In this document: one piece after another, positions 1 through 8,198 of the stretch
Layout of the letters: each line of letters begins with the position of its first letter
Position numbering within the stretch: the first letter of the stretch is position 1
From: Micavibrio sp. UBA2137
Lineage (GTDB): Bacteria > Pseudomonadota > Alphaproteobacteria > Micavibrionales > Micavibrionaceae
Length of the DNA stretch: 64,000 bases
NCBI GenBank assembly: GCA_002328415.1
Contig: DCXL01000004.1
Span: 905,451-969,450 of the forward strand
Reading direction: 5' to 3'
The notes under the pieces: generated by a model
Told to the model about the DNA's origin: nothing
Databases searched by the model: none
What the model saw: the letters and a program-made list of their open reading frames with translations, nothing else
Translations under genes and position numbers: made by a program

Positions 1-332
1 AGATTGGCTTCATACGGACGTGGATCAATGACCATTAACACATCACCCCTTTCAACCTGCTGTCCGTCTTTGAATCGTATTTCCGTGATAACCCCGCTAA
101 CCTGTGGTCGGATTTCGGCTCGGTCCACCGCAACAACCATTCCTGAAAAGTTTTTCCAGATTTCTACATCAGATTTATTCATGACAACAGTTTCAACAGG
201 CATAGCCTGCCCCGCAGACTGAGCCCCCGATGCGGAAGCTTCCCCATTATCGTTACTCATAAAATAAAATACCGTGACTAAAAGAATAACGGCCAAAAGA
301 ATAAAAATTGTCGGCTTGGCGACTGATCTCAT
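1..332 (-). CDS. RND efflux periplasmic adaptor (HlyD/AcrA-like), N-terminal part
   Basis: The gene starts at 332 and runs off the left edge, so only about 110 residues are visible. They begin with an uncleaved or signal-type hydrophobic segment (about residues 8-25), a Ser/Ala/Gly-rich linker, and then the biotinyl-lipoyl-like half typical of membrane fusion proteins, with the pattern 'AEIRPQVSGVITEI' followed by 'DGQQVERGDVLMVIDPRPYE'. This is the adaptor that links an inner-membrane RND transporter to an outer-membrane channel. It lies 21 bp downstream of a TetR repressor on the same strand, so the two are probably one operon with the pump genes beyond the edge. The domain is seen directly; the pump partner is inferred. 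Confidence 0.85.
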   Translation of the reverse strand, partial: MRSVAKPTIFILLAVILLVTVFYFMSNDNGEASASGAQSAGQAMPVETVVMNKSDVEIWKNFSGMVVAVDRAEIRPQVSGVITEIRFKDGQQVERGDVLMVIDPRPYEAN

Positions 333-353
333 AATCGTACCCCCACGTTGTTC

Positions 354-989
354 CTAAGCTCTTAATTTTTCTGAGCCGTAATGTTGTTGACTGACCCCGA
401 TTAAATCAAACAGGGCCTTTTCCAGATTTTCCTCAAGATATTTAAGGTCGTTCTTTATACGCGCCATGATGAGTTGCCCGACAATAAAAGCAAAAATTTC
501 ATCGGCTTTGGCTTGTGTGTCTGTATTTTTGTCAATAATACCCGCCTCAACAAGGTCTTGCAGTGTTCTCTGGTAATAAACAGTTTTCTGAGAACATATA
601 TCAGTGACCTTATGGGCTATACCCTCATCCTGTGCAGCCAATTCAGAGCCCAGAGTTGCAAATGGACATCCACATACACGGCCCAGTTGCGCGGACACTT
701 CCTTTTGCTGCTGCGTGATGAATTTTACCATCTTTCTGAAACGCTCAAGTGGCGGCGTATCAGCCGAAAACATTTCTTCATACTCGGCAATGTGCTGCTG
801 CACGCAATCATCCATAGTTTCCAGTGCTAAGTGTGCCTTGGATGGAAAATAGTGATAAAAACTGCCTTTCTGGACACCTGCTTTCTTACAGATATCATCG
901 ACACTGACAGCGTTATAGCTCTCCAGCCATATCAGCTCGAGAGCTGTTTCAATCAATTTCTCACGATTATTGGTTGGTTTTCGTCCCAT
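354..989 (-). CDS. TetR/AcrR family transcriptional repressor
   Basis: A 211-residue protein with a TetR N-terminal helix-turn-helix at about residues 8-55: 'REKLIETALELIWLESYNAVSVDDICKKAGVQKGSFYHYFPSK' is a near-consensus TetR DNA-binding domain, here with its stabilising GSFYHYF motif. The C-terminal half is the usual variable ligand-binding and dimerisation helical domain and contains a Cys pair (VCGCP, about residue 105). It sits just upstream of an RND adaptor gene in the same direction, so its likely role is ligand-released repression of an efflux operon that includes itself. A TTGAC/GTCAA inverted repeat 33-48 bp upstream of the start is a plausible autoregulatory operator. The inducing ligand cannot be read from the sequence. 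Confidence 0.9.
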   Translation of the reverse strand: MGRKPTNNREKLIETALELIWLESYNAVSVDDICKKAGVQKGSFYHYFPSKAHLALETMDDCVQQHIAEYEEMFSADTPPLERFRKMVKFITQQQKEVSAQLGRVCGCPFATLGSELAAQDEGIAHKVTDICSQKTVYYQRTLQDLVEAGIIDKNTDTQAKADEIFAFIVGQLIMARIKNDLKYLEENLEKALFDLIGVSQQHYGSEKLRA

Positions 990-1021
990 ATCGCTACCTT
1001 TCTTCTGCTAAGTAACAATAT

Positions 1022-1037
1022 TTGACCGACCAGTCAA
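1022..1037. promoter_or_regulatory. Candidate TetR-type operator
   Basis: TTGACCGACCAGTCAA is an imperfect palindrome with perfect TTGAC/GTCAA arms, the kind of site bound by many TetR repressors. It lies 33-48 bp upstream of the TetR start codon at 989, where it would overlap a promoter for the tetR-adaptor operon. The assignment is by position and symmetry only. Confidence 0.45.
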
Positions 1038-1120
1038 CTACTAAAAATACGAATGCAGTTGTTTACAAAAAGATATATGAAACCTTAAACTTTGAATTTC
1101 AATATAAACGTTACATAGGG

Positions 1121-1142
1121 TGGATTAAAGACTGAATGGCAG
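1121..1142 (+). repeat. Left copy of an imperfect direct repeat (possible att site)
   Basis: TGGATT, three bases, then GACTGAATGGCAG. The same two blocks, with one extra base between them, recur in the same orientation at 32961-32983, where the second block covers the CCA end of tRNA-Trp. The left copy is 58 bp beyond the 3' end of tRNA-Gln. The exact shared block is only 13 nt, which chance alone can produce in a window this long; the extra TGGATT and the tRNA location make it worth noting. Confidence 0.35.
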
Positions 1143-1199
1143 TGCTTGCAGTCTGTCGCTAACTACTCTCAAATGAAAAATTTAAAGGTATTATGGAAA

Positions 1200-1274
1200 T
1201 GGCTGGGGTGGCAGGATTCGAACCTGCGCATGGCGATACCAAAAACCGCTGCCTTACCGCTTGGCTACACCCCA
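1200..1274 (-). tRNA. tRNA-Gln (anticodon TTG)
   Basis: A 75-nt cloverleaf on the minus strand beginning TGGGGTG and ending in an encoded CCA. The D-arm (GCC AAGCGGTAA GGC), anticodon stem GCGGT/ATCGC with loop TTTTGGT (anticodon TTG), and T-arm GCAGG TTCGAAT CCTGC all form. The T-first, A-last acceptor pair is the hallmark of bacterial tRNA-Gln. The serine recombinase gene at 1344-2684 ends 70 bp upstream of it. Confidence 0.95.
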
Positions 1275-1343
1275 ATACCGATAGAGATTTGAAAACTAGA
1301 CAAATTATAATAGAAAAGCAACCCTCAAATTATCAAATTTTAG

Positions 1344-2684
1344 CTATTTCAACGTGAGTAAAATAGCCCCTCTTGGGCCCCTTGTAACAATATAGGGTTT
1401 TTTAACATCGAGCCTCTTATCTACTAGGCTAAAAGCTATGTTTAACCGATTTCTTAAAATTTTTGAAACTAACCCCATATTAATCAGTATGTTTATATTT
1501 TTGGCATTTATAATGATTTTCTCAACTCCTGCAGAGATTAATTCCTTAATGGGAACGATTTCTTGATGTTTTATGACCATCTCACTTTCAAGCTTAGCTC
1601 TTCCTCTAAACATTTTAACTATTTCTGCTCTTAAAATTCCCTCCACCAGCCTTTCTATTTCATCGGCGGGCACACGCTGTAGAAATTTTGTACTTCCTTC
1701 TTTATTTTGCAAAATATTTTGGGAAATATAGTAGCGATATTCCTTTTTACTTTTTTTGCTAAAACTCGGTGAAAAAGCTGTTCCATCTGAGTCGAATATG
1801 AGACCCTTAAGCAGGAAAACACGATCTACATCAGATGTTTGATGCACCCTATTTCCTTCCAAGACAGCCTGGACTGAATTCCAAACTTCTTGCGAAACTA
1901 TACTTTTGTGCGCTCCCTTATATAGCTTCCCTTTATGTTTCGTTTTTCCTACGTAAATTGGGTTTCTCAACATCGTATATAGCGAATTTCTTGAAAAGAA
2001 ATTTTTTGCGTTGGGGCGTCTCTTAATTGGTCGACGTTGTATGTCTAATTTCTTTAAATGATTTCGCAAGATATCTACACTTCTAAGCTCTAAGTATTTC
2101 TTAAATATGAACTTGACGACATTTGCTTCCTGAGGATTGATAACTAAAGTCTTATTTTCAACATTATATCCAAATGGAACGCCTCCTCCTGTCCAGAGCC
2201 CTTTTTTCTTACTGGCGGCAATTTTGTCTCTAACCCTCTCGCTCGATAACTCACGCTCAAACTGCGCAAAAGACAGTAAAACGTTGAGTGTTAAGCGGCC
2301 CATAGATGTCGTTGTGTTAAAATTCTGTGTTACGCTGATAAACGTCACACTATGATCATCTAAAATTTTTATGAGTTTGGAAAAATCGATTAATGATCTA
2401 GTTAGACGATCGATCTTGTATACAACGATAGTATCTACAAGGCCATCTTTACAATCCTGAAGCAGCTCTTGAAGGCTTGGCCTGTTTAAGTTTCCACCGC
2501 TATATCCGCCGTCGCTGTAACTTTTCTCGTTTAGTGTCCAGCCAAGCGTTTTTTGACTCTCTATATAGGCTTTGCATGCTTCCAATTGCGCATCGAGACT
2601 ATTAAAATCTTGCTCCAAGCCGTGGTTGGTAGATTTCCTCGTATAAATTGCGCACCTTAGCTGTGATTGCTTCTTATCGTTCAT
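1344..2684 (-). CDS. Large serine recombinase (resolvase/invertase family), C-terminally short
   Basis: About 446 residues. The N-terminal catalytic domain (residues about 10-150) begins with the 'AIYTRKST' strand carrying the nucleophilic Ser and includes 'VVYKIDRLTRS' and 'FNTTTSMGRLTLNVLLSFAQFERE', the signature of site-specific serine recombinases. A recombinase domain (about 170-270) and a zinc-ribbon-like segment follow. It is clearly related to the recombinase at 31139-32677 but lacks that protein's C-terminal ~60 residues (the block containing 'IKAIARRESCSHDYVSS'). An ATG at 2684 was chosen; an in-frame GTG at 2696 is an alternative. The gene points at tRNA-Gln and probably moved, or once moved, the neighbouring DNA. 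Its AT-rich composition suggests transfer. Whether the short C-terminus still works is unknown. Confidence 0.9.
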   Translation of the reverse strand: MNDKKQSQLRCAIYTRKSTNHGLEQDFNSLDAQLEACKAYIESQKTLGWTLNEKSYSDGGYSGGNLNRPSLQELLQDCKDGLVDTIVVYKIDRLTRSLIDFSKLIKILDDHSVTFISVTQNFNTTTSMGRLTLNVLLSFAQFERELSSERVRDKIAASKKKGLWTGGGVPFGYNVENKTLVINPQEANVVKFIFKKYLELRSVDILRNHLKKLDIQRRPIKRRPNAKNFFSRNSLYTMLRNPIYVGKTKHKGKLYKGAHKSIVSQEVWNSVQAVLEGNRVHQTSDVDRVFLLKGLIFDSDGTAFSPSFSKKSKKEYRYYISQNILQNKEGSTKFLQRVPADEIERLVEGILRAEIVKMFRGRAKLESEMVIKHQEIVPIKELISAGVEKIIINAKNINILINMGLVSKILRNRLNIAFSLVDKRLDVKKPYIVTRGPRGAILLTLK

Positions 2685-2833
2685 AGAAGCATACACGCTC
2701 TTTACAGAGTATAAGTCCAGTAGAGTTTCGCTAATTCTTTGAGAAAGAATTTAGAGCAATTTTATGAGTCACATCATTACGTATATTTAAATACTAGTGA
2801 ATTAAATTGCCTAGCCATATTGTTAGTTTCAAA

Positions 2834-2865
2834 ATCAAAAAAAGCCGTGCTTTTAGCACGGCTTT
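2834..2865 (-). terminator. Rho-independent terminator
   Basis: A 10-bp perfect stem (2841-2850 with 2856-2865, GC core GCCGTGC) with a 5-nt loop is followed on the minus strand by a run of T residues. It lies 12 bp beyond the stop codon of the lipoprotein gene at 2878-3204 and should end the EF-hand/lipoprotein transcript. Confidence 0.85.
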
Positions 2866-2877
2866 AGTTAGGGAGCT

Positions 2878-3204
2878 CTAATATGCAGATTGACGCAAGT
2901 TATAGGTATTTTCGGCTTCAGTTTTCATACGTTCACCTTTTCTAACTAAATTTTCACCTTTTTTAACTTTAGACTTTCCTTTTGAAATTAAGTCTTCACC
3001 GTCATCAATATCCTCATTGCCGTCTTTGATAATTTTCTTGCCTTTAACGATCAGCTTTTCGCCATCAGACCATTGTTCGCCTAATTTTTGAACTTCCGAG
3101 CCTTGACCTTCTAAACGTTCACCAAATGACTGATCTTGCGAGGTTCCACAAGCTGTCAGCATAAAAGTGGAAAGCGTTAAAATCATAAAGTATTTAAGTT
3201 TCAT
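2878..3204 (-). CDS. Small lipoprotein with glycine/lysine heptad repeats
   Basis: 108 residues. A lipoprotein signal peptide (MKLKYFMILTLSTFMLTAC, lipobox LTAC) predicts lipidation at the Cys and attachment to a membrane. The mature part is almost entirely seven-residue repeats beginning with Asp/Lys-Gly (DGEKLIV, KGKKIIK, DGNEDID, DGEDLIS, KGKSKVK, KGENLVR), with hydrophobic residues at positions 5-6. This would favour a regular helical or coiled rod. The ATG at 3204 was chosen because GGAG lies 7 bp upstream; an earlier ATG at 3216 overlaps the previous stop codon. It is cotranscribed with the EF-hand protein upstream and followed by a strong terminator. I do not recognise a family with known function. 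Confidence 0.75.
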   Translation of the reverse strand: MKLKYFMILTLSTFMLTACGTSQDQSFGERLEGQGSEVQKLGEQWSDGEKLIVKGKKIIKDGNEDIDDGEDLISKGKSKVKKGENLVRKGERMKTEAENTYNLRQSAY

Positions 3205-3215
3205 AATAATCTCCA

Positions 3216-3833
3216 TTATCCGTTATAGTTAAATTGTTCTTGGTGTTTTGGCTTCACAGAATCAGCATAAGCACGCTTCCATTCATACAAATCAATAACA
3301 CCATCTCTTTTAACATTAACCTTATTAAAAGGCTGTCCCAAAAAGTCTAGAGGCGTCAAACCATCTGCATCTTTATCAAATTTGCTCAAGTTTGAGGTTT
3401 TCAAAAACTGTTCTTCAGAAACATTTGTCTTTTTGGGTGTTCCATCTGCAGCATATTCGACAATTTCAATTGTCTTTCTTGTCATAGGCGTAAACGCTAA
3501 TATACCAACACGCTTCATTTCAATGTTATCAATAACCTGATTTCCATCAGTATCAAACATTTTGAATAAACGCTCTCCTACCTCTGCGTGTGTCAAAGAG
3601 CCGTCACCATTTAAGTCGAACTCCATAAAATTAATCACTGTCTTATTCGGCTTTTCTTGCGGTGAGACCTCGAATCTAACTGTAGCTTTGCTAGCTCCAT
3701 CTTCACTCTCCAACAACTTTTCAGCGCGAAACTGTAAATCGTCTCCTGAAGGATAATTTTGCTCTTGGGCAACAGCAATGCTTCCATAAAACGTAATAGT
3801 TGTTGCCATTAAAGTTAAAAATAATTTTTTCAT
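3216..3833 (-). CDS. Secreted/periplasmic EF-hand calcium-binding protein
   Basis: 205 residues. It starts with a Sec signal peptide (MKKLFLTLMATTITFYGSIAVAQ, cleavage expected after AVA) behind a good AAGGAG ribosome site. Two canonical EF-hand loops are adjacent, 'DLNGDGSLTHAE' and 'DTDGNQVIDNIE', and two more degenerate ones follow, 'DKDADGLTPLDF' and 'VKRDGVIDLYEW'. It is likely a calcium sensor or buffer outside the cytoplasm. It is cotranscribed with the heptad-repeat lipoprotein and divergent from a LysR regulator, which could control it. The next genes beyond that regulator encode giant calcium-binding RTX proteins, so a calcium theme runs through this region; the functional link is inference. 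Confidence 0.85.
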   Translation of the reverse strand: MKKLFLTLMATTITFYGSIAVAQEQNYPSGDDLQFRAEKLLESEDGASKATVRFEVSPQEKPNKTVINFMEFDLNGDGSLTHAEVGERLFKMFDTDGNQVIDNIEMKRVGILAFTPMTRKTIEIVEYAADGTPKKTNVSEEQFLKTSNLSKFDKDADGLTPLDFLGQPFNKVNVKRDGVIDLYEWKRAYADSVKPKHQEQFNYNG

Positions 3834-3941
3834 CTCTATCTCCTTTGAAGTTAGCTTTAGGTTATTAATAATGGATAGGTAAGACAAACGAATAATATTA
3901 ATGGTTTGATTGAGTTTTACTCATGCTTTATTATCTACATT

Positions 3942-4817
3942 ATGGATATAACACTCATAAAAACCTTCTTGGAAGTAGTAAATACAGGTAATTTTGTGAC
4001 GGCATCAGAAAGGCTTTTTGTGTCGCAATCAGCGGTCAGCCTGCGCATCAAGTCATTAGAAGAAAATCTTGGACTACCAGTTTTTATAAGAAATAAATCT
4101 GGTGTTACCCTTACTCCTGCTGGCACACAGTTTTTGAGATACGCACAAACACTTCTGCAGCTTTGGGAAGAGGCAAAACAACAAGTTGCCGTTCCTGAAG
4201 GATATAAGGACATTTTGGTTGTAGCTGGCGAATATGGCTTGTGGAGTAGGCTATTGATACGATGGCTACCACTTATGGAAGAAGAGATGCATGATGTTGC
4301 TTTTCGTGCTGAGGTTGCACGTCCAGACAGATTAACTAGGCAAATGGTTGAGGGTTCTGTTGATATTGCTGTGCTTTACACGCCTCAAATTCGTCCCAAT
4401 CTTCACGTTGAAAAATTGTTTGAAGATGAAATAGTTTTGGTGACCACAGATCCGAACAATAATGGTCTGGATCAAAGTTACATTTATGTGGATTGGGGTG
4501 AAGAGTTTGGGGCATTTCATGCTACACATTTCCCAGAATATAAACACCCTCGAACTACATTCGATATTGGGCCCATCACTGTTAATTATTTACTTAATAA
4601 GGGAGGCAGTGCATTTCTTCCTAAAAGACTAGTAGACCCTCTTTTGGATGCTGGTCATGTGTATTTAGTTAAAGATTTCCCACAATTTAGCCTACCCGTT
4701 CACGTTGTATGGAGAGATCAAATTAAGATAGAGCTTATAACAACCGCTATTAACACTTTAAAACTAACAGTTGAAAAATCTCTGTCGGGTAAGTTGCCAC
4801 CGCCATACTGGCAGTAG
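3942..4817 (+). CDS. LysR-type transcriptional regulator
   Basis: 291 residues. The N-terminal winged helix-turn-helix (residues 1-60) is standard: 'LIKTFLEVVNTGNFVTASERLFVSQSAVSLRIKSLEENLGLPVFIR'. A LysR substrate-binding domain follows from about residue 85 to 285. The start at 3942 gives the usual MDITLIKTF opening; an upstream ATG at 3906 would add a non-homologous tail. Divergent from the EF-hand/lipoprotein operon with about 108 bp between start codons, the normal arrangement for a LysR regulator and its target. The effector is unknown. Confidence 0.9.
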   Translation: MDITLIKTFLEVVNTGNFVTASERLFVSQSAVSLRIKSLEENLGLPVFIRNKSGVTLTPAGTQFLRYAQTLLQLWEEAKQQVAVPEGYKDILVVAGEYGLWSRLLIRWLPLMEEEMHDVAFRAEVARPDRLTRQMVEGSVDIAVLYTPQIRPNLHVEKLFEDEIVLVTTDPNNNGLDQSYIYVDWGEEFGAFHATHFPEYKHPRTTFDIGPITVNYLLNKGGSAFLPKRLVDPLLDAGHVYLVKDFPQFSLPVHVVWRDQIKIELITTAINTLKLTVEKSLSGKLPPPYWQ

Positions 4818-4839
4818 AGTTAAGAAAATAAACTCTACT
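4813..4839. terminator. Weak bidirectional hairpin between convergent genes
   Basis: A 9-bp stem (AGTAGAGTT with AACTCTACT) with a 9-nt loop overlaps the lysR stop codon. It is followed by a broken T-rich stretch on the plus strand and precedes the end of the convergent RTX gene at 4868. It probably ends lysR transcription; the poor T-tract makes it a weak call. Confidence 0.4.
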
Positions 4840-4867
4840 CCTGTTATTTTACTTTAGAAAACATTTT

Positions 4868-7800
4868 TTATACGGCGATAAGCTGACCAGTTGCCAAAAG
4901 TGTGGCTGCATCCAGATTAGTCACATCAGAAACTTGAGCAACTGTTTCAAAATTTACTCCATTTGCAAGGCCATCTGTATCTACCTGAATAAAGGAATCT
5001 GTGCCATCATCTGTAATCTGGACAAAGTCTCCAATGACACCTGTAAATCCAGACAGCAATCCACTTATATCAATGCTGTCGCCCTCAATGGATGATAAAT
5101 CGATAATTTCATCAACATTAACGGTCGCATCCGCTGAATCAATGACAAAAAGGTCACGCCCAGTGCCGCCATAGAGCTGGTCAAGGCCTGCGCCACCAGA
5201 CAGGACATCGTCGAACGGGTCTGTAAAGGTCAAACCACCATTCATAATAGCCACATGATCTTGAATTTCACCTTGCGTTAACGCCGCATTATAAACGGCC
5301 ACATCAGAGATTGTGCCGTTAAAATAATGCCCAGTCGTGCCATCAGCACCATCATGGTAATACGCACCACCATCTGAAAAGCCGATCCCGATATCGCCAC
5401 CATGGCTGTTTAACGGGCCATCAATGATACCAATGCCAACCAACGCGCCATCAAGATATCCTGAAATTGTGCCCCCTGTTGCATCCAAAACAAAGGCTGC
5501 GTGGTAGGTTGTGCCAACATCAATCGTCGTATTAATTGTAAATGGTCCCCAAATTGCGCCATTACCATCGCGTGCGTTGAAGTACAAATCACCATCCTCA
5601 ATGTAAATAGCAATCGCATTAACCGTTCCGCCTTCTTCATAGATGACACTGCGTCCAGTAGTATCTGCAGCGTTAAATACGATCTCTATTGTGCGTTGGG
5701 AAACGGCTGAAGTATTAATTTGTGTATTATCTGCAACTTGTACGCGGTCATTTACGCCGTCAAAATAGGCTGCATTATCATCTGTTGTGTAGAGTCCACC
5801 AGCCTGAAGTACGACACCATTTTCATACGTGCCGTCGACAGGGTTACCAATAGACCCCTTATTATCCAGAACCGTGCCAGATGTTTCGTCAAACTGCCAA
5901 TAGGCGACAGGCCCCGCGCTCAAAATTGCACTACTTAATGTACCTGCATTACCCGATGCAGCCGCAATTTGCTGTCCATCGGCATAAAGAATATCGTTTC
6001 CATCACCACCTGTGAGTGTGTTGTTCCCAATACCACCATAAATGACATCATTGCCTTCGCCGCCGTGTCCTTCATCATTCCCTGAGGAAAGATGAAGCTC
6101 ATCGTTACCTGCACCACCATTCAGAACATCGTCACCGTCATTATAAGATGTATTACTTCCTCCGCTGACAAGAGTGTTATAGCGTGTCTCAAGTGTTGCC
6201 GCATCCAATGCATTATTGTGAATGGCAACGTCAGAGATACGACCGTCAAAGTAGTGCCCATAGCCAGTGGCTGCACCGTCATGAAAGTATGTGGCATTAT
6301 TCATACCACCAATGCCAATTTGCCCACTGTGTGAACTTAGAATTGTAAGAGCTGAACCACTGCCAAATTCCGAACCATTAAGATACCCGCCGACATAGCC
6401 TGTGTCCGTGTTCATAACAAGCGCGATGTGATATGTCTCACCTGAGTTTATGGCTGTACTGATGTCAAACGGTCCCCATGTTGTACCAGAACCATCACGC
6501 ACATTCACATGAAGCTGGCCTTCATCAATATAAATAACCATGGCATTTGTGCCGCCACCTTCTTCAAATAGAACCTGACGTCCTGCGGTTGTATCGGCAT
6601 TAAAGACCATCTCGATTGTGCGCTCGGTCACATCGCTTAGATTAATTGCCGCGCTGTTTGGAACAGAAATGTAGTCATTGACACCGTCAAATTCAGCTGA
6701 GAATGAGCCACCACTAAATAAAGCGTCCTGTCCAAGTGCTACGCCCCCAATATACGTGCTATTCAGCCCCGATGTATTTCCAAGGTTGGTGGATGTCGTC
6801 CCAGAAAGCTCGTTGAGTTTAAGATAGAGAACAGGATCATCCGTTAAAATACGGCCTTCAAATGTTTCAGCCGTTGGGATAATTGTATTATAGGCGTAAA
6901 GGAAATCATCACCATCACCCCCATTAAGCGTATCACCGCCATCCCCACCATATAAGCGATCGTTCCCTGCGTCACCGTTTAAAACATCATCGCCATCTTG
7001 GCCTTCAAGAATATCATCATCAGCTTCGCCATGAAGTGTGTCATTACCTGCACCTCCAATTAGTCTGTCAGTACCATTGCCACCAAATATGGCATCATCG
7101 CCTTCTTCACCATAGAAGCGGTCACTACCCTCATCACCGTAAAGCGTATCGTTGCCTTCGCCACCGTTAAGGATATCATTGCCGTTACCCCCACGTAGCG
7201 TATCTTCACCTCCCCAGCCATAAATAACGTCTTGGTCATCACCACCATCGGCAAAATCATTTTCTGCTCCGCCATAAATACGGTCGTTACCCGCATCACC
7301 GTAAAGGCTGTCTGCGCCGGCCTCGCCATAAATGCGATCGTTACCTTCACCGCCATAGATCGTGTCTGCGCCATCACCTCCATAAAGGTAATCATTACCG
7401 GCATCGCCATGAAGCACATCATCACCGAAATCACCACGAAGGCGGTCATTACCATCGCCCCCATAAAGGATATCGTTTCCGTAGCCACCCCATAGATTAT
7501 CGTCGCCAAAATCACCATGAAGCTCGTCATCACCAAATTTGCCTAGCAAATTGTCGTTGCCTTCACCACCGCGCAGGGTGTCATTTCCAGTGTTACCGTA
7601 TATTTTATCGTTGCCTGCAAGGCCGTGAATTTCATTTCCCAAAGAATTAGCAAACATTTTGTTATCACCAGTCGTTCCTTCGATGACAGGAGGGGCAATG
7701 CCAAGCTCATCAGAAATATCTGTGTCCGAGTATTCGCCTTGATCAAGTATAATTTTTGATGCTGTAACATCGGCACCTTTGTTAGTCCCAAAGCTTGTTA

Positions 7801-8053
7801 AATCAACAGGCGTATCATTCAGAGCCACGTTGGAAATTTCGACACTACGACCAAGCTCTACACCGCTATTTGGAAAGTAAAAACGTAAAGCGCTATGATT
7901 AAAATCATCTGTTTCAAGTGTAAATGAAAGCGTACTACTGCCTAGAGACACGTAACCCTGATGGATTTTCGAACCACCATAGTAAACGATAATTTTGGGC
8001 GCCTCCGCAACAAACTGCCCTGTGATGTCAAAATTAAGAGTAAATTGTGCCAT
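4868..8053 (-). CDS. RTX calcium-binding protein with two LamG-like domains
   Basis: 1061 residues behind a good GAGGAG site. Domains in order: an N-terminal beta domain (1-110) that resembles small calcium-dependent carbohydrate-binding modules; about 29 glycine/aspartate nonapeptide repeats (about 128-385, GGxGNDxLxG type); a concanavalin/LamG-like domain (about 395-612); a short RTX block; a second, homologous LamG-like domain (about 705-934); and a final RTX block leading to a C-terminal type I secretion target region ending in a hydrophobic tail (ATGQLIAV). There is no N-terminal signal peptide. RTX proteins of this type are exported unfolded by an ABC/HlyD/TolC channel and fold on binding external calcium. 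A role in adhesion or glycan binding is inferred from the LamG domains. The secretion genes are not in the window. Confidence 0.9.
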   Translation of the reverse strand: MAQFTLNFDITGQFVAEAPKIIVYYGGSKIHQGYVSLGSSTLSFTLETDDFNHSALRFYFPNSGVELGRSVEISNVALNDTPVDLTSFGTNKGADVTASKIILDQGEYSDTDISDELGIAPPVIEGTTGDNKMFANSLGNEIHGLAGNDKIYGNTGNDTLRGGEGNDNLLGKFGDDELHGDFGDDNLWGGYGNDILYGGDGNDRLRGDFGDDVLHGDAGNDYLYGGDGADTIYGGEGNDRIYGEAGADSLYGDAGNDRIYGGAENDFADGGDDQDVIYGWGGEDTLRGGNGNDILNGGEGNDTLYGDEGSDRFYGEEGDDAIFGGNGTDRLIGGAGNDTLHGEADDDILEGQDGDDVLNGDAGNDRLYGGDGGDTLNGGDGDDFLYAYNTIIPTAETFEGRILTDDPVLYLKLNELSGTTSTNLGNTSGLNSTYIGGVALGQDALFSGGSFSAEFDGVNDYISVPNSAAINLSDVTERTIEMVFNADTTAGRQVLFEEGGGTNAMVIYIDEGQLHVNVRDGSGTTWGPFDISTAINSGETYHIALVMNTDTGYVGGYLNGSEFGSGSALTILSSHSGQIGIGGMNNATYFHDGAATGYGHYFDGRISDVAIHNNALDAATLETRYNTLVSGGSNTSYNDGDDVLNGGAGNDELHLSSGNDEGHGGEGNDVIYGGIGNNTLTGGDGNDILYADGQQIAAASGNAGTLSSAILSAGPVAYWQFDETSGTVLDNKGSIGNPVDGTYENGVVLQAGGLYTTDDNAAYFDGVNDRVQVADNTQINTSAVSQRTIEIVFNAADTTGRSVIYEEGGTVNAIAIYIEDGDLYFNARDGNGAIWGPFTINTTIDVGTTYHAAFVLDATGGTISGYLDGALVGIGIIDGPLNSHGGDIGIGFSDGGAYYHDGADGTTGHYFNGTISDVAVYNAALTQGEIQDHVAIMNGGLTFTDPFDDVLSGGAGLDQLYGGTGRDLFVIDSADATVNVDEIIDLSSIEGDSIDISGLLSGFTGVIGDFVQITDDGTDSFIQVDTDGLANGVNFETVAQVSDVTNLDAATLLATGQLIAV
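6217..6868 (-). repeat. LamG-like domain, copy 1 of an internal duplication in the RTX protein
   Basis: Residues about 395-612 of the protein at 4868-8053. Copy 2 is encoded at about 5250-5930. Shared landmarks in the same order are 'FDGVND', 'RTIE(M/I)VFNA', 'EEGG', 'DG.G..WGPF', 'GHYF.G.ISDVA' and a terminal helix, which indicates duplication of a ~215-residue unit. Confidence 0.75.
6889..7650 (-). repeat. RTX nonapeptide repeat array
   Basis: Tandem repeats of about 27 bp (nine codons, GGxGNDxLx), coding for the calcium-binding parallel beta-roll of the protein at 4868-8053. The periodic plus-strand look (…CCATAAA…ATCGTT…) is wholly explained by coding; there are no unique spacers. Confidence 0.85.
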
Positions 8054-8198
8054 GTTCTCCTCTTCTTCAAGAATATCAGAGAAAGGTAAAGTTTATCTTA
8101 AATTTACTAAGTGAAAAGTTGTGCTGATTTATTTCAGATAAAGTCCCAAAATTGAGTATAATTTCGATAACACACATTATCACCGATAACTGAATTAA

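Noticed and set aside
7060..7791. Methionine-rich open frames opposite or shifted within the RTX repeats
   Set aside because: They are out-of-frame readings of the repeat code (GATGATG phases).
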